Below, piece after piece: positions 7,649 through 17,467 of a DNA stretch of 57,558 nucleotides. Location of the stretch: positions 1-57,558 of the forward strand of contig JAGFJA010000024.1 of the NCBI GenBank assembly GCA_024103005.1. Reading direction: 5' to 3'. Source of the DNA: Saprospiraceae bacterium. Its GTDB lineage: Bacteria > Bacteroidota > Bacteroidia > Chitinophagales > Saprospiraceae. How positions within the stretch are numbered: position 1 is the first letter of the stretch; each line of letters starts with the position of its first letter. Made by a program: the position numbers and the translations under genes. A model generated the notes under the pieces. That model was not told the origin of the DNA. It saw only the letters and a program-made list of their open reading frames with translations, and ran no database searches.

Positions 7649-9033
7649 AGATCAGGGTCAAACTTACGCTTCAGTTTTTTGTAGTCGTTGCGACCATCCT
7701 CATCCTGTCAATGTATTTTGTTTACAACAGGTTTCAGGAGATTACAGTCCGCGAATATTATAACAACCTGAAGACAAAAGCACACATGACTGCCGAAATG
7801 GTGCTCCATAAAGGAGACCTTAAAAAACTGGAAGATATAACCCCTGCTGCCGCAAACTCCTCGCTTCCGATCAGTGATAATGTCATCATCTTTAACAGTA
7901 AATTCGAAAAAGTATTCACCTTTAACCGCCGTCAAAGTGTGTCCATCCCGTTTGACATCGTCTCTAATTCCAAAAAAGAGTACGCCTATCACGATAGTGA
8001 CATATACTACTACGGACTACCCTATGTATCAGGCTCAGGCTCTAAATATTACGTCGTAGCTTCTTCTTATTTCAACTCCAAAGAACTAATGGACCTCAGG
8101 CGCATCATTACACTTGCTATTATCATAAGCCTTGTCGTAGTGGGCCTTTCCGGTTTCTTTTATACCCGCCATGCCCTAAGCCCCATTTCATCTATTGTCA
8201 ATCAGATGGACAAATTGAACATGGACAAGATGGATACAAAACTAAAGTCCACCAACGGTAAAGACGAAATAGAACACCTGATAAAATCCATCAACAATTT
8301 ATTGTACAGGATTCAAAACTCAGTTACTTTCCAGAAAATGTTTATAAGCAATGTCTCCCATGAACTAAAAAATCCTATCACAATTGTTCTTTCACAGATT
8401 GATGTTTTATTATCCCAACCACACCGCAGCCTCAAAGAGTATCGGGAGACACTGATATCATTGAGGGAGGATGTCAAAGACATCGCCGACATAACTGAAA
8501 ACCTTCTTCAGATGGCAAAAATTAAGTCTGAAGGCTTTCAATTGGATATCCAGGAATTTCAACTGGATGAAGCTATTCTGGAATGTCAGACTAAGCTGCT
8601 CCGCGTCCATCCCGAGTTTAGTGTTAATTTCGAAATAGAAGGCCAGCCCGATTCGTTCGACTCTCTGACAGTCCGTGGCAACGAGGCTTTGCTGAAGCTC
8701 GCCTTCAGCAATCTGATTGACAACTGCTGCAAATACAGTTATGACAACAACGTCAACGTAAGCATCAAACCGGACAACGATCATGTGATTTTAAAATTCA
8801 GCGATCGGGGCAGCGGAATTCCTCAGAAAGAATTGGGCAAAATATTTCAGCCCTTTTACCGCAATATAACTACAAAGAACATCAAAGGCTACGGTATTGG
8901 CCTATCACTGATAGATGCCGTAATGAGTGTGCACAAACTCAACCTGGACGTACAAAGTGTCCCGAATATCGGCTCAGTTTTCACTATTGCTTTTGAAACT
9001 GCTCCACAGAAAAAACAGCTTCATCCCGTCTGA
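7645..9033 (+). CDS. Membrane sensor histidine kinase (HisKA/HATPase)
   Basis: The 462-aa kinase has a first membrane segment at about residues 8-26, a periplasmic domain of about 125 residues and a second membrane segment at about 153-173. A HAMP-like linker follows, then the H-box with H239 (NVSHELKNP), the N-box (N356 and N360 in FSNLIDNCCKYS), the G1 box (DRGSGIP, 387-393) and the G2 box (GYGIGLSL, 415-422). All catalytic motifs look intact. It is cotranscribed and translationally coupled with the OmpR-type regulator. The signal is unknown; the periplasmic domain has no recognisable ligand motif. Confidence 0.95.
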   Translation: MKIRVKLTLQFFVVVATILILSMYFVYNRFQEITVREYYNNLKTKAHMTAEMVLHKGDLKKLEDITPAAANSSLPISDNVIIFNSKFEKVFTFNRRQSVSIPFDIVSNSKKEYAYHDSDIYYYGLPYVSGSGSKYYVVASSYFNSKELMDLRRIITLAIIISLVVVGLSGFFYTRHALSPISSIVNQMDKLNMDKMDTKLKSTNGKDEIEHLIKSINNLLYRIQNSVTFQKMFISNVSHELKNPITIVLSQIDVLLSQPHRSLKEYRETLISLREDVKDIADITENLLQMAKIKSEGFQLDIQEFQLDEAILECQTKLLRVHPEFSVNFEIEGQPDSFDSLTVRGNEALLKLAFSNLIDNCCKYSYDNNVNVSIKPDNDHVILKFSDRGSGIPQKELGKIFQPFYRNITTKNIKGYGIGLSLIDAVMSVHKLNLDVQSVPNIGSVFTIAFETAPQKKQLHPV

Positions 9034-9197
9034 CAATTAAATCTTTTCCCCTAGGAAAATAAACTTGGCTAAAACACCTCCTTCACCTATTGTTCCTTAA
9101 TGCGGTGACTTAATATTTCCTACAGCTTCAGCGTGAATCAAAGCTTGCAGCAGCATAAGAAATTCCAAAAGATGCACTTGCCATTTATAAGCGAGCA

Positions 9198-9617
9198 TCA
9201 TTCCATGCCACTTATCAGATACCGTATAATGTCTGTAGTGGTGATGATACCTACGACCTTCTCCTCATCCGTTACCGGAAAAGCATGATAATCAGACGAA
9301 GCGAGTTTTAAGGCAACATCCCGCAATGTCGTATCATGCCGGACACTTACAGGTTTGTGCACCATAACCTGATCCAGGGAAAGCATGTCAAACATCGTTT
9401 CATCGGCACCTGACTGATTGTCGTATATGTCACCAAAGCTAAGGCGCATGATATCTGTCCTGCTGACGATTCCGACAAGTCGTTCGCCATCGACTACAGG
9501 AAGGTGACGTATATTCTTTTCTTTCATCAGAGTATTGACGTGTCGTAAATCAGCAGTGCGCTTGACAGTCCGCACGTCACTGGTCATAATTTGAGATATG
9601 GGAATATTGAGATTCAT
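9198..9617 (-). CDS. Tandem CBS-domain protein
   Basis: The 139-aa protein is a pair of CBS domains (ISQIMTSDVRTV ... RHLPVVDGERLVGIVSRTDI, then LDQVMVHKPVSV ... HAFPVTDEEKVVGIITTTDI). Such pairs form a Bateman module that binds adenine nucleotides and acts as a sensor of cell energy state. There is no attached catalytic domain, so it probably regulates a partner in trans. It stands alone between convergent and divergent neighbours, with only 163 bases of unremarkable sequence to the kinase gene. Confidence 0.92.
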   Translation of the reverse strand: MNLNIPISQIMTSDVRTVKRTADLRHVNTLMKEKNIRHLPVVDGERLVGIVSRTDIMRLSFGDIYDNQSGADETMFDMLSLDQVMVHKPVSVRHDTTLRDVALKLASSDYHAFPVTDEEKVVGIITTTDIIRYLISGME

Positions 9618-9765
9618 GATTCAGGTATTTTGAAGAGTAAATTTATTGACTTCTTGTCTGTCATAATATGATTGAAATCATACAACCGTAATGTTCAGGA
9701 AACCTCTTTTAAATTCATAACTATTTAAAAAATACAGTTTCGGATCCGGACATACAGAAACAAAA

Positions 9766-10317
9766 TCAATTCATCGGAGATGTTTTTCTTCGGTTCTGAT
9801 TATGCACTGCATCTATTCTCACAAGCCATTCTTTAATGTCGTCGATTCCGGGATTAACCTTTAGGATCTGCCCCTCATCGTTGAGGAGATATGAGGTAGG
9901 TATTTTCTTGATTTGATAAAGAGCAGCAATCTCTCCTCCTGATTTAGGTTCACGAATATGATAAGGCCAAACCAATGAATCCTGATTTATTACCAGGCGT
10001 AAGGCCGTCGTATCATCATCCAATGCTACCGATACAATTTCAAAAACGCCATGGAGCGAGTCTTTATACGTCCGATAGAGAGAAGATAATGCGGGCAATT
10101 GTTTCCGGCAGGGACCACACCACGTAGCCCAAAAATCAAGCAATACCAACTTACCTTCCATGTCCCTGATTGAAAATTTCTTCCCGTCAATGGTAGTTGT
10201 CCTGAAATCAGGCACCTTCTCACCGACCATAAATGCGGGTTTCATGTACATAAACTGATAAATAAAGTACATCAATCCTGCCAAAATGATAAAAATCACC
10301 CAATTAAAAACCTTCAT
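9766..10317 (-). CDS. TlpA-like membrane-anchored thioredoxin
   Basis: The 183-aa protein has an N-terminal membrane anchor (residues about 5-24) and a TlpA/ResA-type thioredoxin fold: a GEKVPDF entry, then FWATWCGPC (W66, C67, C70), then a KIPTSYLL cis-proline loop. It should act as a thiol-disulfide oxidoreductase facing the periplasm, as in cytochrome c maturation or reduction of exported proteins. No cytochrome-maturation genes are adjacent, so the substrate is open. It is divergent from uppS. Confidence 0.92.
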   Translation of the reverse strand: MKVFNWVIFIILAGLMYFIYQFMYMKPAFMVGEKVPDFRTTTIDGKKFSIRDMEGKLVLLDFWATWCGPCRKQLPALSSLYRTYKDSLHGVFEIVSVALDDDTTALRLVINQDSLVWPYHIREPKSGGEIAALYQIKKIPTSYLLNDEGQILKVNPGIDDIKEWLVRIDAVHNQNRRKTSPMN

Positions 10318-10441
10318 ACAATGCGCTTTCTTCGAATTACTTTAAACACCTGAGTGTAAACTTCTCAACCGATACCGGTCATTAAATATTAAAAAATTAA
10401 ATACTATAAAATTCTAAACGCAATTTACTCATCGAAAATGA

Positions 10442-10449
10442 TATTTTTG
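10442..10449 (+). promoter_or_regulatory. Putative -7 element of uppS
   Basis: TATTTTTG matches TAnnTTTG and overlaps the more upstream in-frame ATG at 10438. That argues for the downstream ATG at 10465 as the true uppS start, leaving a very short leader. Confidence 0.45.
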
Positions 10450-10464
10450 CAGAAACTTTTGCAT

Positions 10465-11214
10465 ATGTCAAAAAAGAATCTTGCAGAAACAATTGATCCG
10501 GAAAAGATCCCCCGTCATATTGCCATCATCATGGACGGAAACGGGCGTTGGGCTAAGATGCATGGTAAGGCAAGAGTTTTTGGTCACAATAACGGAGTTA
10601 AAAGTGTTCGTCAGATTACTGAAGCAGCGGCAGAGCTGGGAGTAGAGTTTCTTACTCTTTATGCCTTCTCCACAGAAAACTGGAACAGACCAAAATTTGA
10701 GGTAGAAGCCCTTATGCTGCTTCTGGTAGAAACGATTAAGAAAGAAATTGAGGTGCTCAACAAAAACAACATCTGCCTCCGAACCATAGGAAATATTGAA
10801 GGATTGCCGACGCTCAGCAGAAGAGCACTAATGAAAGGGATAGAATCCACCAAAAACAACACAGGTTTAAAACTTATTCTCGCCCTCAACTACAGCGGAC
10901 GGGATGAGATACTGACCATGGTAAGGAAGATTGCCCAAAAGATAGAAAATAAGGAAATCACCTCCGCTCAACTCAATGAAACAGATATCGAAGCCAATCT
11001 TTATACCGCCGGTATGCCTGCCCCTGAGCTCCTGATCCGTACCAGCGGAGAATATCGGCTATCCAACTTTTTATTGTGGCAGGTGGCATACACCGAATTT
11101 TATTTCTCGCCGATCATGTGGCCTGACTTCAATAAAGATCACTTTTATGAGGCAATTTTAGACTACCAATCCAGAGAAAGACGGTTTGGGAAAACTTCAG
11201 AACAGTTACAATAA
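10465..11214 (+). CDS. uppS: Isoprenyl transferase (undecaprenyl diphosphate synthase)
   Basis: This cis-prenyltransferase builds the C55 lipid carrier for peptidoglycan and surface glycans. Motifs are intact: HIAIIMDGNGRWA with catalytic D24, the GHNNGVKSVR segment, LYAFSTENW, and RTSGEYRLSNFLLWQ near the C-terminus. The length of 249 aa is typical. I chose the ATG at 10465 (MSKKNL) because the ATG at 10438 lies on a promoter -7 box. It is followed by a FUSC-type membrane protein on the same strand after a 100-base gap that contains another promoter. Confidence 0.95.
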   Translation: MSKKNLAETIDPEKIPRHIAIIMDGNGRWAKMHGKARVFGHNNGVKSVRQITEAAAELGVEFLTLYAFSTENWNRPKFEVEALMLLLVETIKKEIEVLNKNNICLRTIGNIEGLPTLSRRALMKGIESTKNNTGLKLILALNYSGRDEILTMVRKIAQKIENKEITSAQLNETDIEANLYTAGMPAPELLIRTSGEYRLSNFLLWQVAYTEFYFSPIMWPDFNKDHFYEAILDYQSRERRFGKTSEQLQ

Positions 11215-11297
11215 TTGTACTCTTGGAATAACGACCTTTATTTTTGTACTTGGTTCCGTATTTTTGTCTAAAACGGAACATATTATCGCCCTTAAAT

Positions 11298-11305
11298 TAT
11301 CTTTG
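11298..11305 (+). promoter_or_regulatory. Putative -7 element of the FUSC-family gene
   Basis: TATCTTTG matches TAnnTTTG ten bases before the ATG at 11316, predicting an almost leaderless transcript. The short distance makes this tentative. Confidence 0.35.
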
Positions 11306-11315
11306 CAAGAATAGT

Positions 11316-13589
11316 ATGTTTACCATAGTCCAAAAAGAAAAAATTCTGAGTCAAGTGAAGAAGTTCTTCGGAAGTCAAGAGTTCCCTAAGGCTATTCTGA
11401 TGACCATCAGCCTGTTGATTCCCATTGTCGGCGGCATTCTGCTTGGACAGATGACTTATGGAATATGTATTGCCTTTGGTGCATTTCTCGTTTCACCCAA
11501 TGATATAGACGGCAGTATCCGGCTGAAGATAATCGGCTTGTCTATTTCTACACTATTGTCGATGGCTGTATTGCTATTTTCACATTTTATACAGAGTTTA
11601 AACATCTGGCATGTACCGGTGTGGGGAATTATGATATTTTGCCTTTCGTATATTTCTGTATTTGGATTCAGAGCTTCACTCATCAGCTTTTCAGGCTTGT
11701 TTGCCTTTGTAATGAGTTTTTCATCCCTATTGACCAATGAAGGACCGGTTGCATACACCATTCTTCTGGTCGGTCTGGGCGGCGTATGGTATATTTTACT
11801 GGCCTTGGCGAGATATCTCCTTTTCTTCAAAAAACAATTGGAACACTATTTAAGTGAGGCAATAGAACTCACTGCCAAGCTCATGGATATCAGAGCAGCA
11901 CTTATAAATCCGGAAAGTGACCGCACTGATCTGCAAGAAAATTTGCTCGAAGTACAGACACAGCTGACCGCCAACCACGAAGTCCTCAGAGAGTTGCTCA
12001 TCATGAACCGGCTCGGCTTCAGCAACTCCTCCTTTCAGTCAACCCGTCTGATGGTCTTTGCCGAATTGGTTGATATGTTTGAATTGGCTGTAGCACACCC
12101 GGTCAATTACGAAAAAATGGACCAGATATTAGCTAAAAATCCCCAATTACTCAATGTTTTCAAGGATATCATTGAAGCGATAAGCAGGCGATTGAGGAAC
12201 GTCGGGAATCCGCAGAATCAGGCTTCCCGAACGGATGACACGGAAGAGTTAACTGAAACAATCAACCACCTGATCACAACGGACGAAGCTCAAAGGAAGA
12301 AAGCTCCTGATTTAGACGAGTCATCCATTATGCTCGCTAATTATAGAAAATATATCCAAAACCAGGTCAATAAAATTTCCCGAATAGAGCGGGTAATGCA
12401 AAAAAAGAAAACTACAGCAGGTACAAAAAGAAAACGCGAAGATTCCCTGAGATTTTTAACTAGACAGGATTATAGTCCTCGAATTATACTGGAAAACCTT
12501 AACCTGCAATCGCCTATTTTCCGTCATTCACTCCGGATAGCCATTGTCTCTGTCGTAGGATATTCTATCGGACAATATTTCAATATTGTCAATGCCTACT
12601 GGATTTTACTTACTATTGTCGTCATCATGCGCCCTAATTACGGACTAACCCGTGAAAGGTCTAAAAACAGAATTATCGGTACACTTTTGGGCGGAATTGC
12701 CGCATACTTTCTGATTTACTACCTCCATAACAACATTTTTAATGCCGCCATGAGTATTCTCACCTTTGTAATCGGCATGACCATGATTCAGTCCAATTAT
12801 AAGACGGCAGCAACCTTTATTACAATGCAGGTAATATTTACCTATGCGTTGCTGGAGCCTAACGTCACTTCTATCATCCAATACAGAGTCATGGATACGG
12901 CTATAGGTGCCGCATTATCTTCTCTGGCAGTATGGTTGCTTTGGCCGACAAGGGAAATAGGTACAATAGACAAAGTGCTTCGCCATTCTATTCAGGCTAA
13001 CAGCTCTCTTCTGAGGGAATTATCTACCTATTACAACACCAAAACAAGGCAGATTGAATACAAACTCCTAAGAAAAAAGGCCTTCCTAGCATTGTCAGAT
13101 CTCAACACGGCTTATCATCGTATGCTCCAGGAGCCCGACCAGCATAAAGAAAATACAAATATCCTGTATCAGATTATCTTGCTGCAATATTCCTTTCTGA
13201 CCTCTTTGGCCTCCATTGGCACCTACATCAATCACAATCCCACCACACCGGCCTCTGAGGAATTTAACAATGCAATTGACTTGATTTATCACAATTTGAA
13301 GGAGGCTGCACACAATCTGAAATCAACAGATGAGATGGATAACGCGGATGTATCGCAGCATAGCCCCATGGATAATGAGAAGCCTGATATTAGAAGAATA
13401 TTTACAAGAAATGTGGATAGAAAAGCAGGACAACAGGTATTGGAAGAAGCCCATTTGGTCATGCAACAATTGTATTGGTTGCTCGATATCAGCCTACAGC
13501 TTCCCGTTTTAATCCAACGTGTTAAATTCGAAAAACAATCCCTTCTGCCTTCAAACATCCTTGGACCCATCCATTCAGGAGATAAATAA
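11316..13589 (+). CDS. FUSC-family (YccS-like) integral membrane protein
   Basis: The protein has two clusters of membrane segments separated by long soluble regions: about six helices in residues 30-175, a helical soluble domain of about 230 residues, then a second cluster (VVGYSIGQYFNIVNAYWILLT and GTLLGGIAAYF) and a C-terminal helical domain. The layout and the motif IVVIMRPNYGLTRERSKNRIIGT (read as two pieces) are those of FUSC/YccS proteins, related to fusaric-acid and aromatic-acid efflux components. Its substrate is unknown. The ATG at 11316 is preferred over a TTG at 11244. The ABC-F gene follows after 58 bases. Confidence 0.85.
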   Translation: MFTIVQKEKILSQVKKFFGSQEFPKAILMTISLLIPIVGGILLGQMTYGICIAFGAFLVSPNDIDGSIRLKIIGLSISTLLSMAVLLFSHFIQSLNIWHVPVWGIMIFCLSYISVFGFRASLISFSGLFAFVMSFSSLLTNEGPVAYTILLVGLGGVWYILLALARYLLFFKKQLEHYLSEAIELTAKLMDIRAALINPESDRTDLQENLLEVQTQLTANHEVLRELLIMNRLGFSNSSFQSTRLMVFAELVDMFELAVAHPVNYEKMDQILAKNPQLLNVFKDIIEAISRRLRNVGNPQNQASRTDDTEELTETINHLITTDEAQRKKAPDLDESSIMLANYRKYIQNQVNKISRIERVMQKKKTTAGTKRKREDSLRFLTRQDYSPRIILENLNLQSPIFRHSLRIAIVSVVGYSIGQYFNIVNAYWILLTIVVIMRPNYGLTRERSKNRIIGTLLGGIAAYFLIYYLHNNIFNAAMSILTFVIGMTMIQSNYKTAATFITMQVIFTYALLEPNVTSIIQYRVMDTAIGAALSSLAVWLLWPTREIGTIDKVLRHSIQANSSLLRELSTYYNTKTRQIEYKLLRKKAFLALSDLNTAYHRMLQEPDQHKENTNILYQIILLQYSFLTSLASIGTYINHNPTTPASEEFNNAIDLIYHNLKEAAHNLKSTDEMDNADVSQHSPMDNEKPDIRRIFTRNVDRKAGQQVLEEAHLVMQQLYWLLDISLQLPVLIQRVKFEKQSLLPSNILGPIHSGDK

Positions 13590-13647
13590 TTTATAAGCAC
13601 CGTTATTCTTATCGGCAATTTGTCGAATTATCACTTTCTTTGCGGTT

Positions 13648-15507
13648 ATGAATTATCTGACTTTAGAAAATATCAAAAAATCTTATGGGGACAAGGTATT
13701 GTTTGATGGCTTGTCCATGTCAATCAATGAAGGTCAGAAAATAGCATTAGTAGCCCGAAACGGTACCGGAAAGACTACACTCCTTCGCGTGATTGCCGGA
13801 CTGGAGGGAAGTGAAGGAGAAAATGCCAAAATACTCTTTAAAAAAGATATCCGCATCGAATACCTGACCCAGGAACCTGAATTTAATCCTGAACATACCG
13901 TGATCGATGCCATCTTTGACAGTAACAACCCTGTCCTTCTTGCGGTAAAGGAATATGAGCGAGCTCTCCTGACTCCTCATCAGGAGGAACGACTCCAATC
14001 CGCTATCAACAACATGGAGGATAAAAAAGCCTGGGATGTGGAGGCATCAGTCAAGGAAATCCTCTTTAAACTAAAAATAACTGACTTCGAACAACAGGTC
14101 AAACACTTATCAGGCGGACAGGTTAAAAGATTGGCTCTCGCCAAAGTGCTCATATCCGAGCCGGAACTCCTCATCCTTGACGAACCCACCAACCACCTCG
14201 ATATGGAGATGATCGAATGGCTGGAAGAATATTTGGCACATCCGGGGCTGACTCTGCTCATCGTCACTCACGATCGATATTTCCTTGAAAATGTCTGTAA
14301 TCAAATCCTTGAACTGGAAAACGGTATTCTTTATAAATACTCAGGCAATTATTCGGAATATCTTGAAAAAAGATTGGCAAGACATGAAAATGAAGCCATT
14401 GCCCTTGACAAAAACAAGAAACTATTTGTAAAGGAACTCGAATGGGTCAGACGCATGCCACAGGCGAGATCGACCAAGGCAAAGGCAAGAATCGACCAGT
14501 TTGAAATCTTGAAAAAAGAAATCGCCGGCAAGCGGGAAGAGGCAGCTCTGCAGATTAATATTAAATCCAACCGTCTTGGCTCCAAAATTATTGAAGCTCA
14601 CAATATCGGCAAATCATTTGGTCAAAAAAGACTGTTTACCGGCTTTTCCTATAAGTTTAAGAAAAATGACCGTGTAGGCTTTGTCGCTCCCAATGGTTCA
14701 GGCAAGACAACCCTTTTGAATATACTTACCGGTATGCTTCCACCCGACGAGGGCAAGATAGTTATAGGTGACACCGTGGTATTCGGCTATTATACCCAGG
14801 CAGGGATGAAGCTCAAAGAGGATAAGCGCGTTATCGATGTTATAACGGATGTGGCAGAGTTTATCCCTACCGATAAAGGTCACAACATTACTGCAGCATC
14901 ACTGCTTGAAAAATTTATGTTCCCACGGGAGCAGCAGCAGGTTTATGTTTCACAACTCAGCGGAGGAGAGAAAAGGCGTCTTTATCTGTTGACTATCCTG
15001 ATGGCCAATCCGAATTTTCTCATTCTGGACGAGCCGACCAATGACTTAGACCTCGTCACACTTAATGTGCTGGAAGATTTCCTTTCAACCTATCAGGGAT
15101 GCCTCATCCTGGTATCTCATGACCGTTACTTTATGGATAAGTTGGTGGATCACCTGTTTGTCCTCGGCAGAGGTGATCACATCGTTGATTATCCGGGCAA
15201 TTACAGCCAATACCGGGCATTTCTCGAACTGGAAGAGCAAAAGGATAGAGACAGAAAACAAACTTCATCTGAGACTCCGGTCAAGTCTAATTCCGCCATA
15301 TCCTACGAAGACCAAAAAGAAATACAAAGACTTGAAAGAGATCTGAAAAAACTGGAAGAAGAAAAGGCTGCCATCACAGAAAAATTCAATGACCCTGAAC
15401 TCTCCATAGAAGAAATACAGAAAAACTCCGCCCGGCTCAATGAAATAGACACCATCCGGGAAGATAAGGAAATGCAATGGCTCGAACTTATGGAAAAATA
15501 TGAGTGA
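13648..15507 (+). CDS. ABC-F family ATPase (Uup-like)
   Basis: The 619-aa protein has two ATPase domains without membrane segments: Walker A at about 36-44 (ARNGTGKTT) with signature LSGGQVKRLALAK and Walker B LLILDEPTNHLD, then a second set (APNGSGKTT, LSGGEKRRLYLL, FLILDEPTNDLD). An inter-domain linker rich in charged helix joins them, and a C-terminal coiled coil (KEIQRLERDLKKLEEEKAA) is typical of the Uup branch. ABC-F proteins act on ribosomes or, for Uup, in DNA and ribosome metabolism. Both Walker A motifs start with Ala rather than Gly. Whether this copy protects from antibiotics cannot be told. Confidence 0.93.
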   Translation: MNYLTLENIKKSYGDKVLFDGLSMSINEGQKIALVARNGTGKTTLLRVIAGLEGSEGENAKILFKKDIRIEYLTQEPEFNPEHTVIDAIFDSNNPVLLAVKEYERALLTPHQEERLQSAINNMEDKKAWDVEASVKEILFKLKITDFEQQVKHLSGGQVKRLALAKVLISEPELLILDEPTNHLDMEMIEWLEEYLAHPGLTLLIVTHDRYFLENVCNQILELENGILYKYSGNYSEYLEKRLARHENEAIALDKNKKLFVKELEWVRRMPQARSTKAKARIDQFEILKKEIAGKREEAALQINIKSNRLGSKIIEAHNIGKSFGQKRLFTGFSYKFKKNDRVGFVAPNGSGKTTLLNILTGMLPPDEGKIVIGDTVVFGYYTQAGMKLKEDKRVIDVITDVAEFIPTDKGHNITAASLLEKFMFPREQQQVYVSQLSGGEKRRLYLLTILMANPNFLILDEPTNDLDLVTLNVLEDFLSTYQGCLILVSHDRYFMDKLVDHLFVLGRGDHIVDYPGNYSQYRAFLELEEQKDRDRKQTSSETPVKSNSAISYEDQKEIQRLERDLKKLEEEKAAITEKFNDPELSIEEIQKNSARLNEIDTIREDKEMQWLELMEKYE

Positions 15508-15614
15508 CAAGGCAGAAACTTATTAGTTCTCCACGATTGTCACTCATCCTAACAAAACATCAAAAAAACGTATTCCCCGGGCACATTAAATGCCAATTCC
15601 AAATTCTATACGAA

Positions 15615-17213
15615 TTAATCGTGTTTCGGCGCTGCCGCTTTTATTTCCTCACTGGCATGATCTGCAAACTTGGCAAAGTTATCATTGAAGTCCTTTGCCA
15701 ATTTTTTAGCCATACTGTCATAAGCCGCTTTATCACTCCATGTATTGCGTGGGTCTAGAATTTCAGAAGGAACATCCGGACAGGAGACCGGGATATTGAG
15801 ACCGAAGATTTCATGTTTATGATACGCCACATTATTTAGTTTACCGCGGATCGCATTGGCTATCATGGCACGTGTGTACTGGAGTTTCATCCTGTTCCCC
15901 ACGCCGTATGGTCCGCCTGTCCAGCCAGTATTGACCAGCCAGACATTGGCACTGTATTTCTCCATTTTTTCTCCCAACATATCGGCATACCTTGTCGGAT
16001 GCAGCGGGAGGAAAGGCGCTCCGAAACAGGCAGAAAAAGTATTCTGAGGCTCTTTAACACCGGCTTCCGTTCCGGCTACCTTAGCCGTATAACCTGATAT
16101 AAAATGGTACATAGCCTGTCCCTTGGTCAGTCTGGATATCGGTGGTAAAACACCATAAGCATCACAAGTCAGGAAAAAAATATTGGCCGGATGAGGGCCT
16201 TTTGACACCGGAAGAGCGTTGGCTATATGATGCATCGGATAAGATACACGGGTATTCTCTGTAATGGATACATCTTCAAAATCAGGTGTACGACTATCGC
16301 CGACAAATTTCATATTCTCCAGTATCGCTCCGTGCTTAATGGCGTGAAAGATCTCCGGCTCATGCTCTTCTGTCAGATGAACGGTCTTGGCATAACAACC
16401 TCCTTCAAAATTAAATACGCCTTCATTGGTCCAGCCATGCTCGTCATCGCCGATTAGGTTGCGTTCCGGATCGGCAGAAAGTGTAGTTTTTCCGGTTCCG
16501 CTTAATCCAAAGAAAATAGCAGTATCTCCTTGTTTACCGGTGTTGGCTGAGCAGTGCATCGGGAAGACGCCCTTATCGACAGGCAGCAGGAAGTTCAGTA
16601 CAGAGAACATTCCTTTCTTAATCTCACCGGTATATCCGGACCCGCCAATTAACACCTTTTTGCGTGTAAAATCAACAATCGAGAAATTGTGCTGTCGCGT
16701 ACCATCAACAGCCGGATCGGCAAAGAATTCGGGTGCGCAGATGATTACCCAATCAGGCTCAAATGATTCTCCCGGTCCGGGTCGTAAAAACATGTTATTG
16801 GCAAACATATTGCTCCATGGATACTCTGTCACAGTGCGTACATTGAGACGGTAATTCTCATCGGCACATATATAATTGTCACGGATAAAGACATCTTTTC
16901 CATTGAAATAGTTGAGCATCTTTTGTTCCAACCTGACAAACATTTCAGGGTCAAACCGAGTATTAAATCCGCCCCAGTTGACCTCCAGGTCTGTCTTGGC
17001 ATCACTGACGATAAATTTATCCTTTGGTGACCTACCGGTAAATTCACCTGTTTTAACCAATAAGGCACCTTTATCGGAAAGGTGTCCCTGACCACGCAGA
17101 ATAGTCTCTTCGATCAATTCTTCAGGGGTAGCATTGTAATATACTTTTGCCGGATGATCGATGCCAACTTTCTTTGAAATCGCCATCGGGTCTGTATTTT
17201 GCATAGAACTCAT
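15615..17213 (-). CDS. pckA: Phosphoenolpyruvate carboxykinase (ATP)
   Basis: The enzyme converts oxaloacetate and ATP to PEP, CO2 and ADP, the first committed step of gluconeogenesis. The 532-aa length and motifs fit the ATP-dependent family: TGRSPKDKF, the metal and substrate loop near FPMHCSAN, the kinase-1a P-loop GLSGTGKTTLS, kinase-2 LIGDDEHGW, and the C-terminal NTGWTGGPYGVG segment. It is monocistronic and has a strong consensus promoter at 17242-17272. It is divergent from a dicarboxylate-type symporter, which makes joint use of C4 acids plausible. Confidence 0.97.
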   Translation of the reverse strand: MSSMQNTDPMAISKKVGIDHPAKVYYNATPEELIEETILRGQGHLSDKGALLVKTGEFTGRSPKDKFIVSDAKTDLEVNWGGFNTRFDPEMFVRLEQKMLNYFNGKDVFIRDNYICADENYRLNVRTVTEYPWSNMFANNMFLRPGPGESFEPDWVIICAPEFFADPAVDGTRQHNFSIVDFTRKKVLIGGSGYTGEIKKGMFSVLNFLLPVDKGVFPMHCSANTGKQGDTAIFFGLSGTGKTTLSADPERNLIGDDEHGWTNEGVFNFEGGCYAKTVHLTEEHEPEIFHAIKHGAILENMKFVGDSRTPDFEDVSITENTRVSYPMHHIANALPVSKGPHPANIFFLTCDAYGVLPPISRLTKGQAMYHFISGYTAKVAGTEAGVKEPQNTFSACFGAPFLPLHPTRYADMLGEKMEKYSANVWLVNTGWTGGPYGVGNRMKLQYTRAMIANAIRGKLNNVAYHKHEIFGLNIPVSCPDVPSEILDPRNTWSDKAAYDSMAKKLAKDFNDNFAKFADHASEEIKAAAPKHD

Positions 17214-17241
17214 AGTGAGAATTTTTATTTTTAAAAGAGAA

Positions 17242-17272
17242 CAAAATTAACTTAATAGCTCAAAGGTTCAAA
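17242..17272 (-). promoter_or_regulatory. Promoter of pckA
   Basis: On the minus strand TTTG (17272-17269), exactly 19 bases, then TAATTTTG (17249-17242). This is a near-perfect Bacteroidota sigma-ABfr promoter about 30 bases before the ATG at 17213. Confidence 0.7.
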
Positions 17273-17467
17273 ATATTTTTTGGAAAATCAAGTTAGGCAT
17301 AATTTTAAGTTTTGAAAAATTAAACTTACATTGCGACAATTTTTAACAATAAATATACTACTTAAATAAATCGGAATAAATTGATTAAATTATTGCATTT
17401 CAATTAATTCCGGACTTTTTTATTTTAGTATATTTTATTCTTTTAACAGTATTTGAAACAAATCAGG